From contig NZ_UGNV01000001.1 of NCBI RefSeq assembly GCF_900452395.1, forward strand, positions 3,087,501-3,151,500: 64,000 bases of DNA, given 5' to 3'. Source of the DNA: Legionella beliardensis (GTDB lineage Bacteria > Pseudomonadota > Gammaproteobacteria > Legionellales > Legionellaceae). The notes beneath the pieces were generated by a model. It was not told where the DNA came from and made no database searches. It saw nothing but the letters and a program-made list of their open reading frames with translations. How positions within the stretch are numbered: position 1 is the first letter of the stretch; every line of letters starts with the position of its first letter. The position numbers were made by a program, and so were the translations under genes. This document shows, one piece after another, positions 26,221 through 35,440 of this stretch.

Positions 26221-28341
26221 ATGAATATGGATGACGATAACAAAGATGTTAACCCAACCGGTGTAGACTTACAGGAAGTACAAATTGAGGATCAGGTGCT
26301 TTATTGTGGCCAAGGTGGCGATATGCATCAATTAGCTGACGCTAACACGGCGCTTTTAACAACTCAACAAGGTGCACCTATTGCCGATGATCATAATTCA
26401 TTAAAAATTGGCACGCCCGGCCCTACTCTCTTAGAAGATTTTATTTTTCGCGATAAAATATTTCATTTTGATCATGAACGTATACCTGAGCGTGTCGTAC
26501 ATGCCCGCGGATTTGGAGCACATGGTTATTTTGAAAATTACGAGTCATTAAGCGACCTTACTCGCGCTCATTTATTTCAGAAAAAAGGGGAAAAAACCCC
26601 AGCATTTGTACGTTTTTCAACAGTAGCAGGCAATAAAGGTTCGCCTGATTTAGCACGTGATGTAAGAGGTTTTGCTGTTAAACTTTATACCCAAGAAGGT
26701 AATTGGGATATTGTCGGTAATAATATTCCCGTTTTCTTTATTCAAGATGCAATTAAATTTCCTGATGTCGTTCATGCAGCTAAAGATGAACCTGATCGCG
26801 GTTTTCCCCAAGCGCAAACAGCGCATGACAACTTTTGGGACTTTATTTCACTAACGCCAGAATCCATGCATATGGTGATGTGGATCATGTCAGACAGAAC
26901 CATCCCTCGTTCTTTTCGCTTCATGGAAGGCTTTGGTGTACATACCTTTCGCTTAGTCAATCAGCAGGGTAAATCCACGTTTGTAAAATTCCATTGGAAG
27001 CCTAAACTTGGTTTACAATCGGTGACCTGGGATGAAGCCGTTAAAATTAATGGTGCTGATCCTGATTATCATCGTCGTGATTTATGGAATGCTATTCAAA
27101 CAGGTAATTTTCCCGAGTGGGAACTTGGCATCCAAATATTTGATGAAGCCTTTGCTGAGCGTTTTCCTTTTGATGTACTCGATGCAACTAAAATTATTCC
27201 TGAAGAAGACATTCCTATTAAGCCCATAGGGCGCTTAGTGCTTGACCGATGTGTTGATAACTTTTTTGCAGAAACCGAGCAGGTTGCCTTCTGTACGCAG
27301 AATATCGTTCCGGGCATTGATTTCTCTAACGATCCTTTATTACAGGGGCGTAATTTTTCTTATTTGGATACGCAGTTAAAGCGTTTAGGTAGCCCTAATT
27401 TTACCCATTTACCTATTAATGCGCCTAAATGTCCTTTTGCTCATTTCCAACAAGATGGCCATATGGCGTTTATTAATCCTAAGGGTAGAGCCAATTATAA
27501 CCCTAATTCGTGGGGAGAAGGGCCGCGAGAAGACCGCCAACGTGGTTTTAGTAGTTATCCGCAGCATGAGGAAGGGCCTAAGTTAAGAGCCCGGCCTGAA
27601 AAGTTTGCCGACCATTATAGCCAAGCCAGGCAATTTTATTTAAGCCAAACGGCTATTGAGCAAAAACACTTAAGTGATGCGTTAGTATTTGAATTAAGTA
27701 AAGTTGAAACTGCAAATATTCGCGTGCGTATGATGACTCACTTATTAAATATTGACCAAAATTTAGCTCATACAGTTGCTAAAGGCTTAGGAATTGAGCA
27801 ATTACCAAATCCTGCGCCTGCTGCTAAACCGCCTATCTTAAGTTTAAAACCTTCTGATAAATTAAGTATTTTAAAAAACTCACCAACAAGCTTTGCTGGC
27901 CGAACGGTGGGGATTTTACTTTCAGATGGTGCTGATGCTGCTATTTATTCAAGTCTTGTTGATGCAATTATGGCTGAAAAGGCGCTACCTTTTGTTATTG
28001 CACCTCATATTTCCGGCGTTACATTAAGTGATGGCAGCAAAGTTAAGGTGAATGAAAAAATTGGCGGCGGACCTTCTGTACTTTATGATGCAGTTGCCTT
28101 ACTCATTGCTAATGACCATACCACTGAACTATTTAACTTACCTAAGGTGCAAGAATTCATTAACGATGCTTATTTACATTGTAAGTTTATAGGTTATGCC
28201 AAGCACTTACAGCCCTTATTAACTAAAGTAGGCGCTATTAACCAGTTAGACGATGGCTTTGTTGAATTAGCCGATGAAAAAGCTTGTTCACAGTTTATTA
28301 AAACCTGTCGAAACGTGCGTTATTGGCTGCGCCCAGTCTAA
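26221..28341 (+). CDS. katE: Large-subunit catalase HPII
   Basis: I place the start at ATG 26221 (MNMDDDNK) after AGGGAT; the frame extends 12 codons upstream without a signal. The 706-residue enzyme degrades hydrogen peroxide. The active-site His94 is in [15 protein letters not shown], the essential Asn in [15 protein letters not shown], and the haem-ligand Tyr near 380 in [15 protein letters not shown]. The C-terminal about 150 residues (from [15 protein letters not shown]) form the flavodoxin-like domain found only in large catalases. It caps the stress-gene group; in relatives KatE is induced in stationary phase. A strong bidirectional terminator follows. Confidence 0.97.
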   Translation: MNMDDDNKDVNPTGVDLQEVQIEDQVLYCGQGGDMHQLADANTALLTTQQGAPIADDHNSLKIGTPGPTLLEDFIFRDKIFHFDHERIPERVVHARGFGAHGYFENYESLSDLTRAHLFQKKGEKTPAFVRFSTVAGNKGSPDLARDVRGFAVKLYTQEGNWDIVGNNIPVFFIQDAIKFPDVVHAAKDEPDRGFPQAQTAHDNFWDFISLTPESMHMVMWIMSDRTIPRSFRFMEGFGVHTFRLVNQQGKSTFVKFHWKPKLGLQSVTWDEAVKINGADPDYHRRDLWNAIQTGNFPEWELGIQIFDEAFAERFPFDVLDATKIIPEEDIPIKPIGRLVLDRCVDNFFAETEQVAFCTQNIVPGIDFSNDPLLQGRNFSYLDTQLKRLGSPNFTHLPINAPKCPFAHFQQDGHMAFINPKGRANYNPNSWGEGPREDRQRGFSSYPQHEEGPKLRARPEKFADHYSQARQFYLSQTAIEQKHLSDALVFELSKVETANIRVRMMTHLLNIDQNLAHTVAKGLGIEQLPNPAPAAKPPILSLKPSDKLSILKNSPTSFAGRTVGILLSDGADAAIYSSLVDAIMAEKALPFVIAPHISGVTLSDGSKVKVNEKIGGGPSVLYDAVALLIANDHTTELFNLPKVQEFINDAYLHCKFIGYAKHLQPLLTKVGAINQLDDGFVELADEKACSQFIKTCRNVRYWLRPV

Positions 28342-28356
28342 TAAAAATTAATTTAC

Positions 28357-28402
28357 TTTAACAGACCTTTGGCATAAGCGATTATGACAGAGGTCTGTTA
28401 AA
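28357..28402. terminator. Bidirectional terminator between katE and the acyltransferase gene
   Basis: TTTAACAGACCT (28357-28368) is the exact complement of AGGTCTGTTAAA (28391-28402), extendable by three further pairs. The right arm overlaps the stop codon of the convergent acyltransferase gene. Confidence 0.7.
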
Positions 28403-29606
28403 CATTGTCTAATTTCATGGCGGGTAGCTCATTCATTAATTGAAATTTAACTTCTTTACTATCCATCTTTGCTAATTTTTGCTTAGCTAATTTGGCACCA
28501 TGACGCCTAAAAGGCTGCTCTATGAGCTGATAAGAAAGCTCTGCTAAGAAGCAGGTTAAAAAAATAGCCGTAACAATTAACGCTGGAATATAGGTGCCGC
28601 TAATTTCTTCATGATGAAGATGAGCATATCTTGTCCACGCTTCCATTGTTATGCGATAAGCCGGCATATGTATTAAATACAAACTGTAAGAACGAGCGCC
28701 AAACCATTCCATAATAGGAGATAAAATAGGAACAAAAGGAATATAGCCTGCTTGATAAGAAGCAAGCCATACTAAAAAAGCACTCGTCATCGCAATTAAA
28801 CCAACTGCTATAGGCAGTGCTGTTAATTGCGCTGGAATAGCGCCCAGTAAATAAAGTAAAAAAATAACAATGATTGCTTTTTTAAGAAATGAGTTCTTTA
28901 AAAAAGTAGGATTAAATAAATGATACAGATTTGCTTGTGAAAACAGATAAATTAAAACACCCCAGAGCATAGCATCCAGCCTAAAGCACCATGCTAGCTC
29001 TTTTGGAAGTCTAAGAATAAAGAATTGCACCATGATACCAGCAAGAAGTATTTTCCAACGTGCATTTTTTACTGTAAAAAATAAAAATAACGGAAAAATA
29101 AGATAAAATTGCTCTTCCAGTGCTAAGCTCCAATAGACAGGATGAGGCTCGAGTATGCCTTTTACATTGGCTAAATTTGCCCAAAAAGTCATAACTGCTG
29201 TCATACTACGTATATTCTCATAAATACTTCCAAATACATGAGTAGAGTTAAAACAACAAGCTAGAACTAAATGAATTAATAACCACAACCAAGCTACCGG
29301 AATTAAGCGATACGCCCTCTTTAACCAAAAGACTTGAAAACTTTCCCAAAAACAAGAATTGCGATAACGATCGAAAAAATCCATATAACTCTTACTAATG
29401 ACGTAGCCTGAAATACAAAAAAATAAATCAACGCCTGTCCAAGGGCTATAAATAAGGAACAACTTGACGAAATAGTCACTATAGATTACGGCTGGAAAAT
29501 GACAAAGTAACGTCATTAAGATAGCAACTGCACGTAAATATTCAATTTCTAGGTTTTTTTTATGTAAGTCCAATTTCAATCTCTGAAAATTTTCAAGTAA
29601 CATCAT
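28398..29606 (-). CDS. Membrane acyltransferase, family 3 (OafA/YrhL-like)
   Basis: The 402-residue protein has about ten hydrophobic helices and the acyltransferase-3 signatures: EYLRAVAILMTLLCHF with the catalytic-type His in helix 1, DLFFCISGYVISKSYMDFF, a VYWSLALEEQFYLIFP motif, and RSYSLYLIHMPAY near the end. Such enzymes O-acylate surface polysaccharide or peptidoglycan at the inner membrane. There is no fused SGNH domain. It is a single gene convergent with katE. Either of two adjacent ATG codons could be the start; the AGAGGG site is close to both. Confidence 0.92.
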   Translation of the reverse strand: MMLLENFQRLKLDLHKKNLEIEYLRAVAILMTLLCHFPAVIYSDYFVKLFLIYSPWTGVDLFFCISGYVISKSYMDFFDRYRNSCFWESFQVFWLKRAYRLIPVAWLWLLIHLVLACCFNSTHVFGSIYENIRSMTAVMTFWANLANVKGILEPHPVYWSLALEEQFYLIFPLFLFFTVKNARWKILLAGIMVQFFILRLPKELAWCFRLDAMLWGVLIYLFSQANLYHLFNPTFLKNSFLKKAIIVIFLLYLLGAIPAQLTALPIAVGLIAMTSAFLVWLASYQAGYIPFVPILSPIMEWFGARSYSLYLIHMPAYRITMEAWTRYAHLHHEEISGTYIPALIVTAIFLTCFLAELSYQLIEQPFRRHGAKLAKQKLAKMDSKEVKFQLMNELPAMKLDNV

Positions 29607-29919
29607 CCCTCTAAAACCTCTTTGACACTTTTCTGCACTACTTATTTCTATACTGATTAAACCTGAAGGTATTGATTTTTCACGACTTACTTTTTTTTAC
29701 TAGTGAATGCTAAAAATTGCGTAATAGCAAGAGCTGCTATAAATTTTTTAAATATTCATTAAAGAAAAAAAGCAATAGTAAAAATCCCTCTACCTTCAGG
29801 TTCAATGCCATAGACTATACTAACTTAAGTGATGATTTTTTTATGCACTTATATGCAAGTAAATACTTTATAAAAATTCATTTAACCCATCTATAAAAAC
29901 TCTTTAAAAGGAATTAATT
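29607..29919. other. Divergent intergenic region
   Basis: This region separates the starts of the acyltransferase and the alcohol dehydrogenase genes, so it must hold promoters for both. It is AT-rich with several T-runs; I see no convincing -35/-10 pair, small gene or repeat. Confidence 0.5.
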
Positions 29920-31101
29920 ATGAAAGCACTATGTTGGCATGGAAAGCATGATGTCAGAGTTGATACCGTTGAGGATCCTAAAATTCTTCATGAACGCGAT
30001 GCAATCATTCGAGTGACCGCTACAGCAATTTGTGGCTCTGATTTGCATCTTTACAATGGCTTAGTCCCTACCATGGAATCAGGCGATATTTTAGGCCACG
30101 AGTTTATGGGCGAAGTGGTTGAAGTTGGCTCTGCCAATAAAAAATTAAAGGTAGGCGATCGCGTCGTTGTACCTTTTGCAATTGCTTGCGGTGAATGTTT
30201 TTTTTGTAAAAAGAATTTATTCTCTTTGTGTGAAAACTCAAATCCTAATGCTGAGATTGCTAAAGAACGCATGGGGCATTCACCAGCAGGGTTATTTGGT
30301 TATTCTCATATGATGGGCGGTTTTGATGGTGGCCAGGCAGAGTATACACGAGTTCCCTATGCTGACTTCGGCCCTATGGTTATTCCTGAAGGCTACAGTG
30401 ATGAACAGGTTTTATTCTTAACTGATATCTTCCCTACAGGTTACATGGCCGCTGAAAATTGCAATATTCAACCAGGTGATACCATTGCCATTTGGGGTTG
30501 CGGGCCTGTAGGCCAATTTGCTATCCAAAGCGCTTGGATGTTAGGCGCAGGACGTGTCATTGCTATTGACTGTGTCCCAGAGCGCTTAAAACTAGCTGAA
30601 GAATGGGGCAAAGCTGAAACGATTAATTTTAAAGAAAAAGATGTTTATGAAGAATTAATGAACATGACAAAAGGTATGGGGCCAGATGGCTGTATTGATG
30701 CCGTAGGAACTGAAGCACATGCTGGGCCAAAATTTGATGCCATGCTTGATAAAGCAAAACAAGTATTGCACTTAACTTCCGATAGACCACGCTGCTTGAG
30801 AGAGGCAATCATGTGCTGTCGAAAAGGCGGTACTATTTCTATTCCAGGTGTTTATCTTGGTTTTGCCGATAATATTCCTTTTGGTGCTGCTATGAACAAA
30901 GGATTAACCTTTAAAATGGGCCAAACGCATGTTCAACGCTATCTGCCTTTATTATTAGCAAAAATAATGGACGGCAAAATTGATCCTACGCGCGTTATTT
31001 CGCATCGAATAACCTTAGATGAAGCACCAACAGCTTATGAAAAATTCTGCGAAAAAGAAGATGGCTGTATTAAGGTCGTCATGACACCTAGTTATCATTA
31101 A
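29920..31101 (+). CDS. Zinc-dependent alcohol dehydrogenase, FdhA-like
   Basis: The 393-residue medium-chain dehydrogenase has catalytic-zinc ligands in TAICGSDLH and [12 protein letters not shown], four structural-zinc Cys in [16 protein letters not shown] (about 89-104), a Rossmann loop GCGPVGQFA, and [14 protein letters not shown] with DIFPTGY, patterns shared with glutathione-independent formaldehyde dehydrogenase. Oxidation of formaldehyde or a short alcohol with NAD is likely; substrate is not fixed by sequence. The start has AAAGGA 8 bp upstream. A rho-independent terminator follows, so it is transcribed alone. Confidence 0.9.
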   Translation: MKALCWHGKHDVRVDTVEDPKILHERDAIIRVTATAICGSDLHLYNGLVPTMESGDILGHEFMGEVVEVGSANKKLKVGDRVVVPFAIACGECFFCKKNLFSLCENSNPNAEIAKERMGHSPAGLFGYSHMMGGFDGGQAEYTRVPYADFGPMVIPEGYSDEQVLFLTDIFPTGYMAAENCNIQPGDTIAIWGCGPVGQFAIQSAWMLGAGRVIAIDCVPERLKLAEEWGKAETINFKEKDVYEELMNMTKGMGPDGCIDAVGTEAHAGPKFDAMLDKAKQVLHLTSDRPRCLREAIMCCRKGGTISIPGVYLGFADNIPFGAAMNKGLTFKMGQTHVQRYLPLLLAKIMDGKIDPTRVISHRITLDEAPTAYEKFCEKEDGCIKVVMTPSYH

Positions 31102-31126
31102 TAATATTTGATGATACCCCTTCGTC

Positions 31127-31156
31127 GCCCTTCTCTTTTTAAAGAGAGGGGCTTTT
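31127..31156 (+). terminator. Rho-independent terminator of the dehydrogenase gene
   Basis: GCCCTTCTCTTT (31127-31138) pairs with AAAGAGAGGGGC (31141-31152) with one G-U pair, and TTTT follows. Confidence 0.75.
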
Positions 31157-31240
31157 CAATAACTAATTTAGCTTAAGCCATTTAATCCCTTCCTAGGCCG
31201 AGTTATACTTAACTATTAAGCAATTAAACACCGTATCTTA

Positions 31241-31987
31241 ATGATTAACTTTATTAAAGGGATGAGTTACCTATCTTTAGGCATGGTGCACCTGCCAACC
31301 AAAGGCTTAAAAAGATTTGTCATTTTACCTATTATCTTTAATCTGTTTGTCTTTATCGGGCTTTTTTATCTTATTTATCATTACCTTTTCCCGCTTTCTA
31401 ATTATTATATTAACCAATTACCATCGTGGTTGAGTTTCTTAAGTGGTGTTTTTGTATTTTTTTTCATCGTCAGCTGTTTTCTCTTTTTTCTTGCTACCTT
31501 TACGGTGTTATTTAATTTAGTTGCCGCTCCTTTTAATGGGCTTTTAGCAGAGCGGGCGCAATATTTATTACGTAATCAAATGATTCCTGAGCTAACCTTT
31601 GCTGAAATTACGGTGCGCACCATTAAGCGGCAAATGCAATTTATTCGCTATTTTTTCCCCCGCTTTTTAGGGATGTGTGTTCTATTTTTTATACCGTTTA
31701 TTCATCCTTTTTTTCCTTTTCTCTGGTTTGCATTTAACTCTTGGATTTTAAGCATGCAATACCAAGATTATGCAATGGATAATAACTTAGTTGATTTTAA
31801 AACCATGCGCCAATTAATGAAGCAGAACAAAGATGAATCGCTGGGTTTTGGTCTATTTATTAATTTTATTAGTTTTATACCCATTTTAAACATCATTAGC
31901 ATGCCTGCAGGTGTTATAGGTGGTGTTTTAATGTTTTGTGATAGACACAGCCAAAGATTGCCACCTATTCTGATTAGAAAGCAGTAG
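31241..31987 (+). CDS. cysZ: CysZ/EI24-family inner-membrane protein
   Basis: The 248-residue protein has four to six hydrophobic segments and the CysZ pattern: MSYLSLGMVHLPTKGLKRFV..PI at the N-terminus, LVAAPFNGLLAERA, and LSMQYQDYAMDNNLVDF..MR, ending with a small-residue helix NIISMPAGVIGG. CysZ proteins take up sulphate in enteric bacteria, whereas in Legionella-type genomes lacking classical sulphate assimilation the role may differ. It lies between a terminator and cbpA and seems to be a single gene. No clear ribosome-binding site. Confidence 0.85.
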   Translation: MINFIKGMSYLSLGMVHLPTKGLKRFVILPIIFNLFVFIGLFYLIYHYLFPLSNYYINQLPSWLSFLSGVFVFFFIVSCFLFFLATFTVLFNLVAAPFNGLLAERAQYLLRNQMIPELTFAEITVRTIKRQMQFIRYFFPRFLGMCVLFFIPFIHPFFPFLWFAFNSWILSMQYQDYAMDNNLVDFKTMRQLMKQNKDESLGFGLFINFISFIPILNIISMPAGVIGGVLMFCDRHSQRLPPILIRKQ

Positions 31988-32098
31988 GCGGTTGCGGTAA
32001 GAAAAATTTAGGAGAGAAGTCGCGTAGAATTAAATTATTCTGACTAAATTTAATAACCATTCATGCTTAATTGCGAATAATACTTAGCGAAGAGAATT

Positions 32099-33043
32099 AT
32101 GGAATATAAAGATTATTATAAAATAATGGGACTCGAGCGCGATGTAAACCAGGAAGAAATCAAACGAGCTTATCGAAAATTAGCACGTAAATACCACCCT
32201 GATGTAAGCAAAGAGCCTAATGCTGAAAATAAATTTAAAGAATTAGGTGAAGCGTATGACGTATTAAAAGATCCTGAAAAAAGAGCAAAATACGATCAAT
32301 ATGGCCAATACTGGCAGAACCCTCCTGGCTCAGCACATGGCGCACACGGCGCACAATCGGATAGCTATCAATATAGCCAACATTTTGATGATACAAGCGC
32401 TACTGATTTTGAAGATTTCCTAAATAATATTTTCAAGCAACGTTACCAACAAGAGCAGGAAGATTATTTTGCAGAATCCTTAGATATTCATGCCAAACTC
32501 ACCATTAATTTAGAAGATAGTTTTCATGGGACTGAAAAGACATTGCAATTACAAAAGCCTGTAATGGGCCCGCAGGGCGTACCTACCTATGAAACTCGCG
32601 CTATTAAAGTAAAAATTCCTAAGGGCGTCACTGATAAACAACAGATTCGCTTAAAAGGCCAGGGTAATCAAGGACGAAAACACCAAAAAGGGGATTTATA
32701 CATTGAAATTAATATTGCCCCTCACCCTTGGTATAAATTAGAAAAAAAAGACATTCATTTAGAATTACCTATTACACCTTGGGAAGCGACATTAGGCGCG
32801 GCCATTCAAGTGCCAACGCTTGGCGGGCCCGTAAAGCTTAAAATTCCTAAGCTATCCCAAACCGGCAAACAGATGCGGCTTAAAGGACGTGGCTTACCAG
32901 GACAACCACCGGGCGATCAAATTATTACCTTAAAAATTGTTATATCAACTACCGATAATGCTGAAGTGAATAAGTTATATGAGCAAATTGCCAGCGCAAC
33001 CACGTTTAATCCACGCAAAAATTTAGGAGTAAGTGATGAATAA
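32099..33043 (+). CDS. cbpA: DnaJ-class co-chaperone CbpA
   Basis: Residues 1-70 are a J-domain with the HPD motif (RKYHPDVSK) that stimulates DnaK ATPase. A G/S/H-rich linker and then the two C-terminal substrate-binding domains follow ([52 protein letters not shown]). The DnaJ zinc-finger is absent, which is diagnostic of CbpA (E. coli 306 residues). AAGAGA precedes the ATG. The stop codon overlaps the cbpM start by 8 bp, giving the usual cbpA-cbpM operon. Confidence 0.97.
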   Translation: MEYKDYYKIMGLERDVNQEEIKRAYRKLARKYHPDVSKEPNAENKFKELGEAYDVLKDPEKRAKYDQYGQYWQNPPGSAHGAHGAQSDSYQYSQHFDDTSATDFEDFLNNIFKQRYQQEQEDYFAESLDIHAKLTINLEDSFHGTEKTLQLQKPVMGPQGVPTYETRAIKVKIPKGVTDKQQIRLKGQGNQGRKHQKGDLYIEINIAPHPWYKLEKKDIHLELPITPWEATLGAAIQVPTLGGPVKLKIPKLSQTGKQMRLKGRGLPGQPPGDQIITLKIVISTTDNAEVNKLYEQIASATTFNPRKNLGVSDE

Positions 33044-33341
33044 AAATCACAATGATTCTCAACCAACTGAGTGTGAAGAGCAATTTTATTTATCTTTACA
33101 AGAAATCACTTATTCTTTTAGCGTCTCACAAACCACCATTCTCGATATCATTGATGAAGGCATTATTTCTGCAAACAAAAATGAACAAGATGAATGGCAA
33201 TTTGACAATGAAGCATTTCGGCGCATTCGCATGGTTTTACAGTTAACGCGCGATCTAGGCGTTAATTTAGCTGGTGCCGGCCTAGCCATTGAACTATTAA
33301 ATGAAATTGAGCGCTTACAAAGGCTTATTGATCATAAATGA
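33036..33341 (+). CDS. cbpM: Chaperone modulator CbpM
   Basis: The start is ATG 33036, 6 bp after AGGAG inside cbpA. The 101-residue protein has a MerR-like helical fold: [59 protein letters not shown]. CbpM binds the J-domain of CbpA and inhibits its co-chaperone and DNA-binding activities. Gene order and overlap with cbpA support the call. Confidence 0.93.
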   Translation: MNKNHNDSQPTECEEQFYLSLQEITYSFSVSQTTILDIIDEGIISANKNEQDEWQFDNEAFRRIRMVLQLTRDLGVNLAGAGLAIELLNEIERLQRLIDHK

Positions 33342-33372
33342 TATTTTTAGTTTTAATTATTTAGAGATATTT

Positions 33373-34317
33373 ATGTCAATTTTAAAAAAACCGGGATTAA
33401 TTTCTCATAATGAAGCAACTTCTTCCCTTAAAGACGCTGCCTCACAGGCTAGAGAACGTATTTTGCAGGCAGGCGATCAACCTCATGCAACCGTTGCAGC
33501 CCAATTAGATTTATTAGAAGCACTACAGGAATTTGATTTCGGTCGCTTTTTATTACAAAACCAAGGCATCAATGGCTACTGGACGCATTATATGCTAACG
33601 CACCCGATGGTAGGGCGACAAACCGGTAAAAATAATCAGGGGCAGCCCTTTACCTCATTAGAAAAATTTCTTTTAGATGAAGCACCAACCATGCTTGCCA
33701 CACAACAACGTTTTAATATTTTCCTGCAAGAAAGCCAAGAAATGGTTAAAGAAGGGGCCGTATTAGCATCCATCCCTTGTGGCCTTCTGGCAGAACTACT
33801 TTATCTTGATTTTAGTCAAGTGAGCCATTGCCGACTTATTGGTATTGATTTTGACCAGCAAACACTTAAAGATGCAGAAACTATAGCAACTGAGAAAAAA
33901 CTAACGCAATTTACTAAATACCATCAAGAAAATGCTTGGTCACTTAAAGCCGTAGCAGAATATGATTTAATTACTAGCAATGGCTTAACTATTTATGAGC
34001 CTGACGATGAGCAGGTTGCGAAATTATATAAGCTTTTTTATCAAGCCCTTAAACCAGGCGGTAAATTAGTAACTAGTTTTTTAACCCCGCCACCTGGTTT
34101 AACCGCAGAATGCGAATGGAACATGGCGGCCCTTAATAAAGAGCATTTATTATTACAACAAACGCTTTTTGCTAATATTATTAATGCTAAATTTCGCTGT
34201 TTCCGCAGCTCAGATTTAACTAAACAGCTGTTGATGCAGACAGGCTTTCATAATATTAAATTTATATACGATAAGGCCCATTTATTTCCAACGGTCGTAG
34301 CCTATAAAGAGCCTTAA
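33373..34317 (+). CDS. SAM-dependent methyltransferase of unknown target
   Basis: The start is ATG 33373 (MSILKKPGL) with GAG upstream; a longer frame from 33301 would overlap cbpM. The 314-residue protein has VLASIPCGLLAELL (about 130-143) as a variant motif I, GIDFDQQTL as motif II and LFYQALKPGGKLVTSFLTPP as the post-motif, all typical of class I methyltransferases. The N-terminal 100 residues are helical. No substrate can be assigned. It follows cbpM by about 30 bp and may share its transcript. Confidence 0.8.
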   Translation: MSILKKPGLISHNEATSSLKDAASQARERILQAGDQPHATVAAQLDLLEALQEFDFGRFLLQNQGINGYWTHYMLTHPMVGRQTGKNNQGQPFTSLEKFLLDEAPTMLATQQRFNIFLQESQEMVKEGAVLASIPCGLLAELLYLDFSQVSHCRLIGIDFDQQTLKDAETIATEKKLTQFTKYHQENAWSLKAVAEYDLITSNGLTIYEPDDEQVAKLYKLFYQALKPGGKLVTSFLTPPPGLTAECEWNMAALNKEHLLLQQTLFANIINAKFRCFRSSDLTKQLLMQTGFHNIKFIYDKAHLFPTVVAYKEP

Positions 34318-34335
34318 AACAGAGGAAGTAATCTC

Positions 34336-34884
34336 GTGAAAACTTTTCTAGCTTTGATTTGCTCACTTTTTATAAATAATTTAAGTGCGGCTACCACGCT
34401 TAAGCAAGCGCTTAGCGATTATTGTAATGAATCGGGTGGACAGGTAGAAACCATGCCTGCGCAATTTGGCACAAGTGCTGGCTTAGTAGAAGGCTTTAGC
34501 AAAAATTTCTGTACATTTAAAATAGATAACGGCTTCATTGCCGTTGGTTTAACTACCTTTGCTTCATCAAAACCTAATATTGCGGCTACCTTGATTAAGC
34601 AATTACCCCCTATTGCGCCTGATTCGCCGCTATTGAAAGGCAAATACAACAATCCTTCGCTTAATTTTTGTAAAAATTTAGGAGGCTCAAGTATTTCCTT
34701 TTTAGTCGCTAGCGGTGGTTTTAGTAACGCATTAGGTCAAACAGATATCTGTGTTTTTGGCGATGGCTCTATGGTCAGTGGTTGGTCATTACTTTATATT
34801 GCCAATGGTAGAACTGGGTATCATGTAGTAAGAGAGAAAATAAAAGCAGACCCACTAACCATTCAAATCCCAAACCAAAAATGA
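34336..34884 (+). CDS. Secreted protein with duplicated DUF333-like domains
   Basis: The start is GTG 34336, with AGAGGA 9 bp upstream. A signal peptide (MKTFLALICSLFINNLSAA) leads to a 160-residue mature protein made of two related units. The second (about 112-155) is the better match to DUF333/hemolysin-like domains: NPSLNFCKNLGG, then C-x-F-x-DGS (DICVFGDGS) and WSLLYI. The first (about 24-72) has YCNESGGQVE and NFCTFKIDNG. The four Cys could form two disulphides. Function unknown; location periplasmic or outside. A symmetrical terminator follows. Confidence 0.65.
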   Translation: MKTFLALICSLFINNLSAATTLKQALSDYCNESGGQVETMPAQFGTSAGLVEGFSKNFCTFKIDNGFIAVGLTTFASSKPNIAATLIKQLPPIAPDSPLLKGKYNNPSLNFCKNLGGSSISFLVASGGFSNALGQTDICVFGDGSMVSGWSLLYIANGRTGYHVVREKIKADPLTIQIPNQK

Positions 34885-34886
34885 TT

Positions 34887-34914
34887 AAAAGCTTAGCTAA
34901 AACGCTAAGCTTTT
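34887..34914. terminator. Bidirectional terminator
   Basis: AAAAGCTTAGC (34887-34897) and GCTAAGCTTTT (34904-34914) form a perfect 11-bp stem with A and T tails, serving the convergent genes ending at 34884 and 34922. Confidence 0.85.
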
Positions 34915-34921
34915 AAAAAGA

Positions 34922-35200
34922 TTAACGCTCGTCACAAACGGTATAAAAGCCATGGCGATAAGGGTTACTGCGCGCTCTAAACACATAGTCACGGCAATAT
35001 TGGCCGCGCTCATCTCTATAACGTTTATCCAGGCGAAAAGCAAAGTCATTAAAATTCATATCCTGTTGCCATTCCTGCTGCTGTCTTGCCCTATCCTCGG
35101 CATCCATTTTATTAAAATATTTACTAAGTTTACTGGCATAACTAATGGATACAAATAATGTCGCTAAAAAAGCCATTAGGAAAACAATTTTTTTAGTCAT
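34922..35200 (-). CDS. Small secreted protein, 17-kDa-antigen-like C-terminus
   Basis: The 92-residue product has a signal peptide (MTKKIVFLMAFLATLFVSIS) and a charged mature part. The end, RGQYCRDYVFRARSN..RHGFYTVCDER, with two Cys, resembles the C.REY...G.A.C tail of rickettsial 17-kDa surface antigen-like proteins, though the glycine-rich part is missing. Function is unknown. It is convergent with the DUF333-like gene and its start faces the PmrA-box region, but the site there reads toward the other gene. Confidence 0.65.
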   Translation of the reverse strand: MTKKIVFLMAFLATLFVSISYASKLSKYFNKMDAEDRARQQQEWQQDMNFNDFAFRLDKRYRDERGQYCRDYVFRARSNPYRHGFYTVCDER

Positions 35201-35308
35201 AGTAGCTCTAATTAATTCAACAAGAGCAATATTAAAACATAAAAAGACAGAACAGACAAATTAGGCTTCTTTAATGACTTAATTAAATAAGTAAATTTTT
35301 ACCAAGAT

Positions 35309-35328
35309 TTTAATAGTTTCTTAATATT
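35309..35328 (+). promoter_or_regulatory. PmrA-box-like tandem repeat
   Basis: TTTAATAGTTTCTTAATATT contains two TTAAT cores exactly 11 bp apart; the second half matches the recalled consensus cTTAATatT perfectly, and the first differs at two positions. It lies 112 bp upstream of the ATG at 35441. Confidence 0.65.
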
Positions 35329-35367
35329 CATTGCATACATTAATCACTAACTTAGTATGTAATGAAT
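35326..35367. promoter_or_regulatory. Imperfect 13-bp inverted repeat downstream of the PmrA-like box
   Basis: ATTCATTGCATAC (35326-35338) and GTATGTAATGAAT (35355-35367) are complementary at 12 of 13 positions with a 16-bp spacer. It lies where the -10 region and transcript start are expected, so it may be an operator or a leader hairpin. Confidence 0.45.
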
Positions 35368-35440
35368 AAACATCATCAGGCACTTCTTAGCAAATCGCCA
35401 CATTCTTACTAAGATTTCATCCAAAAACTTAGGAATTATT

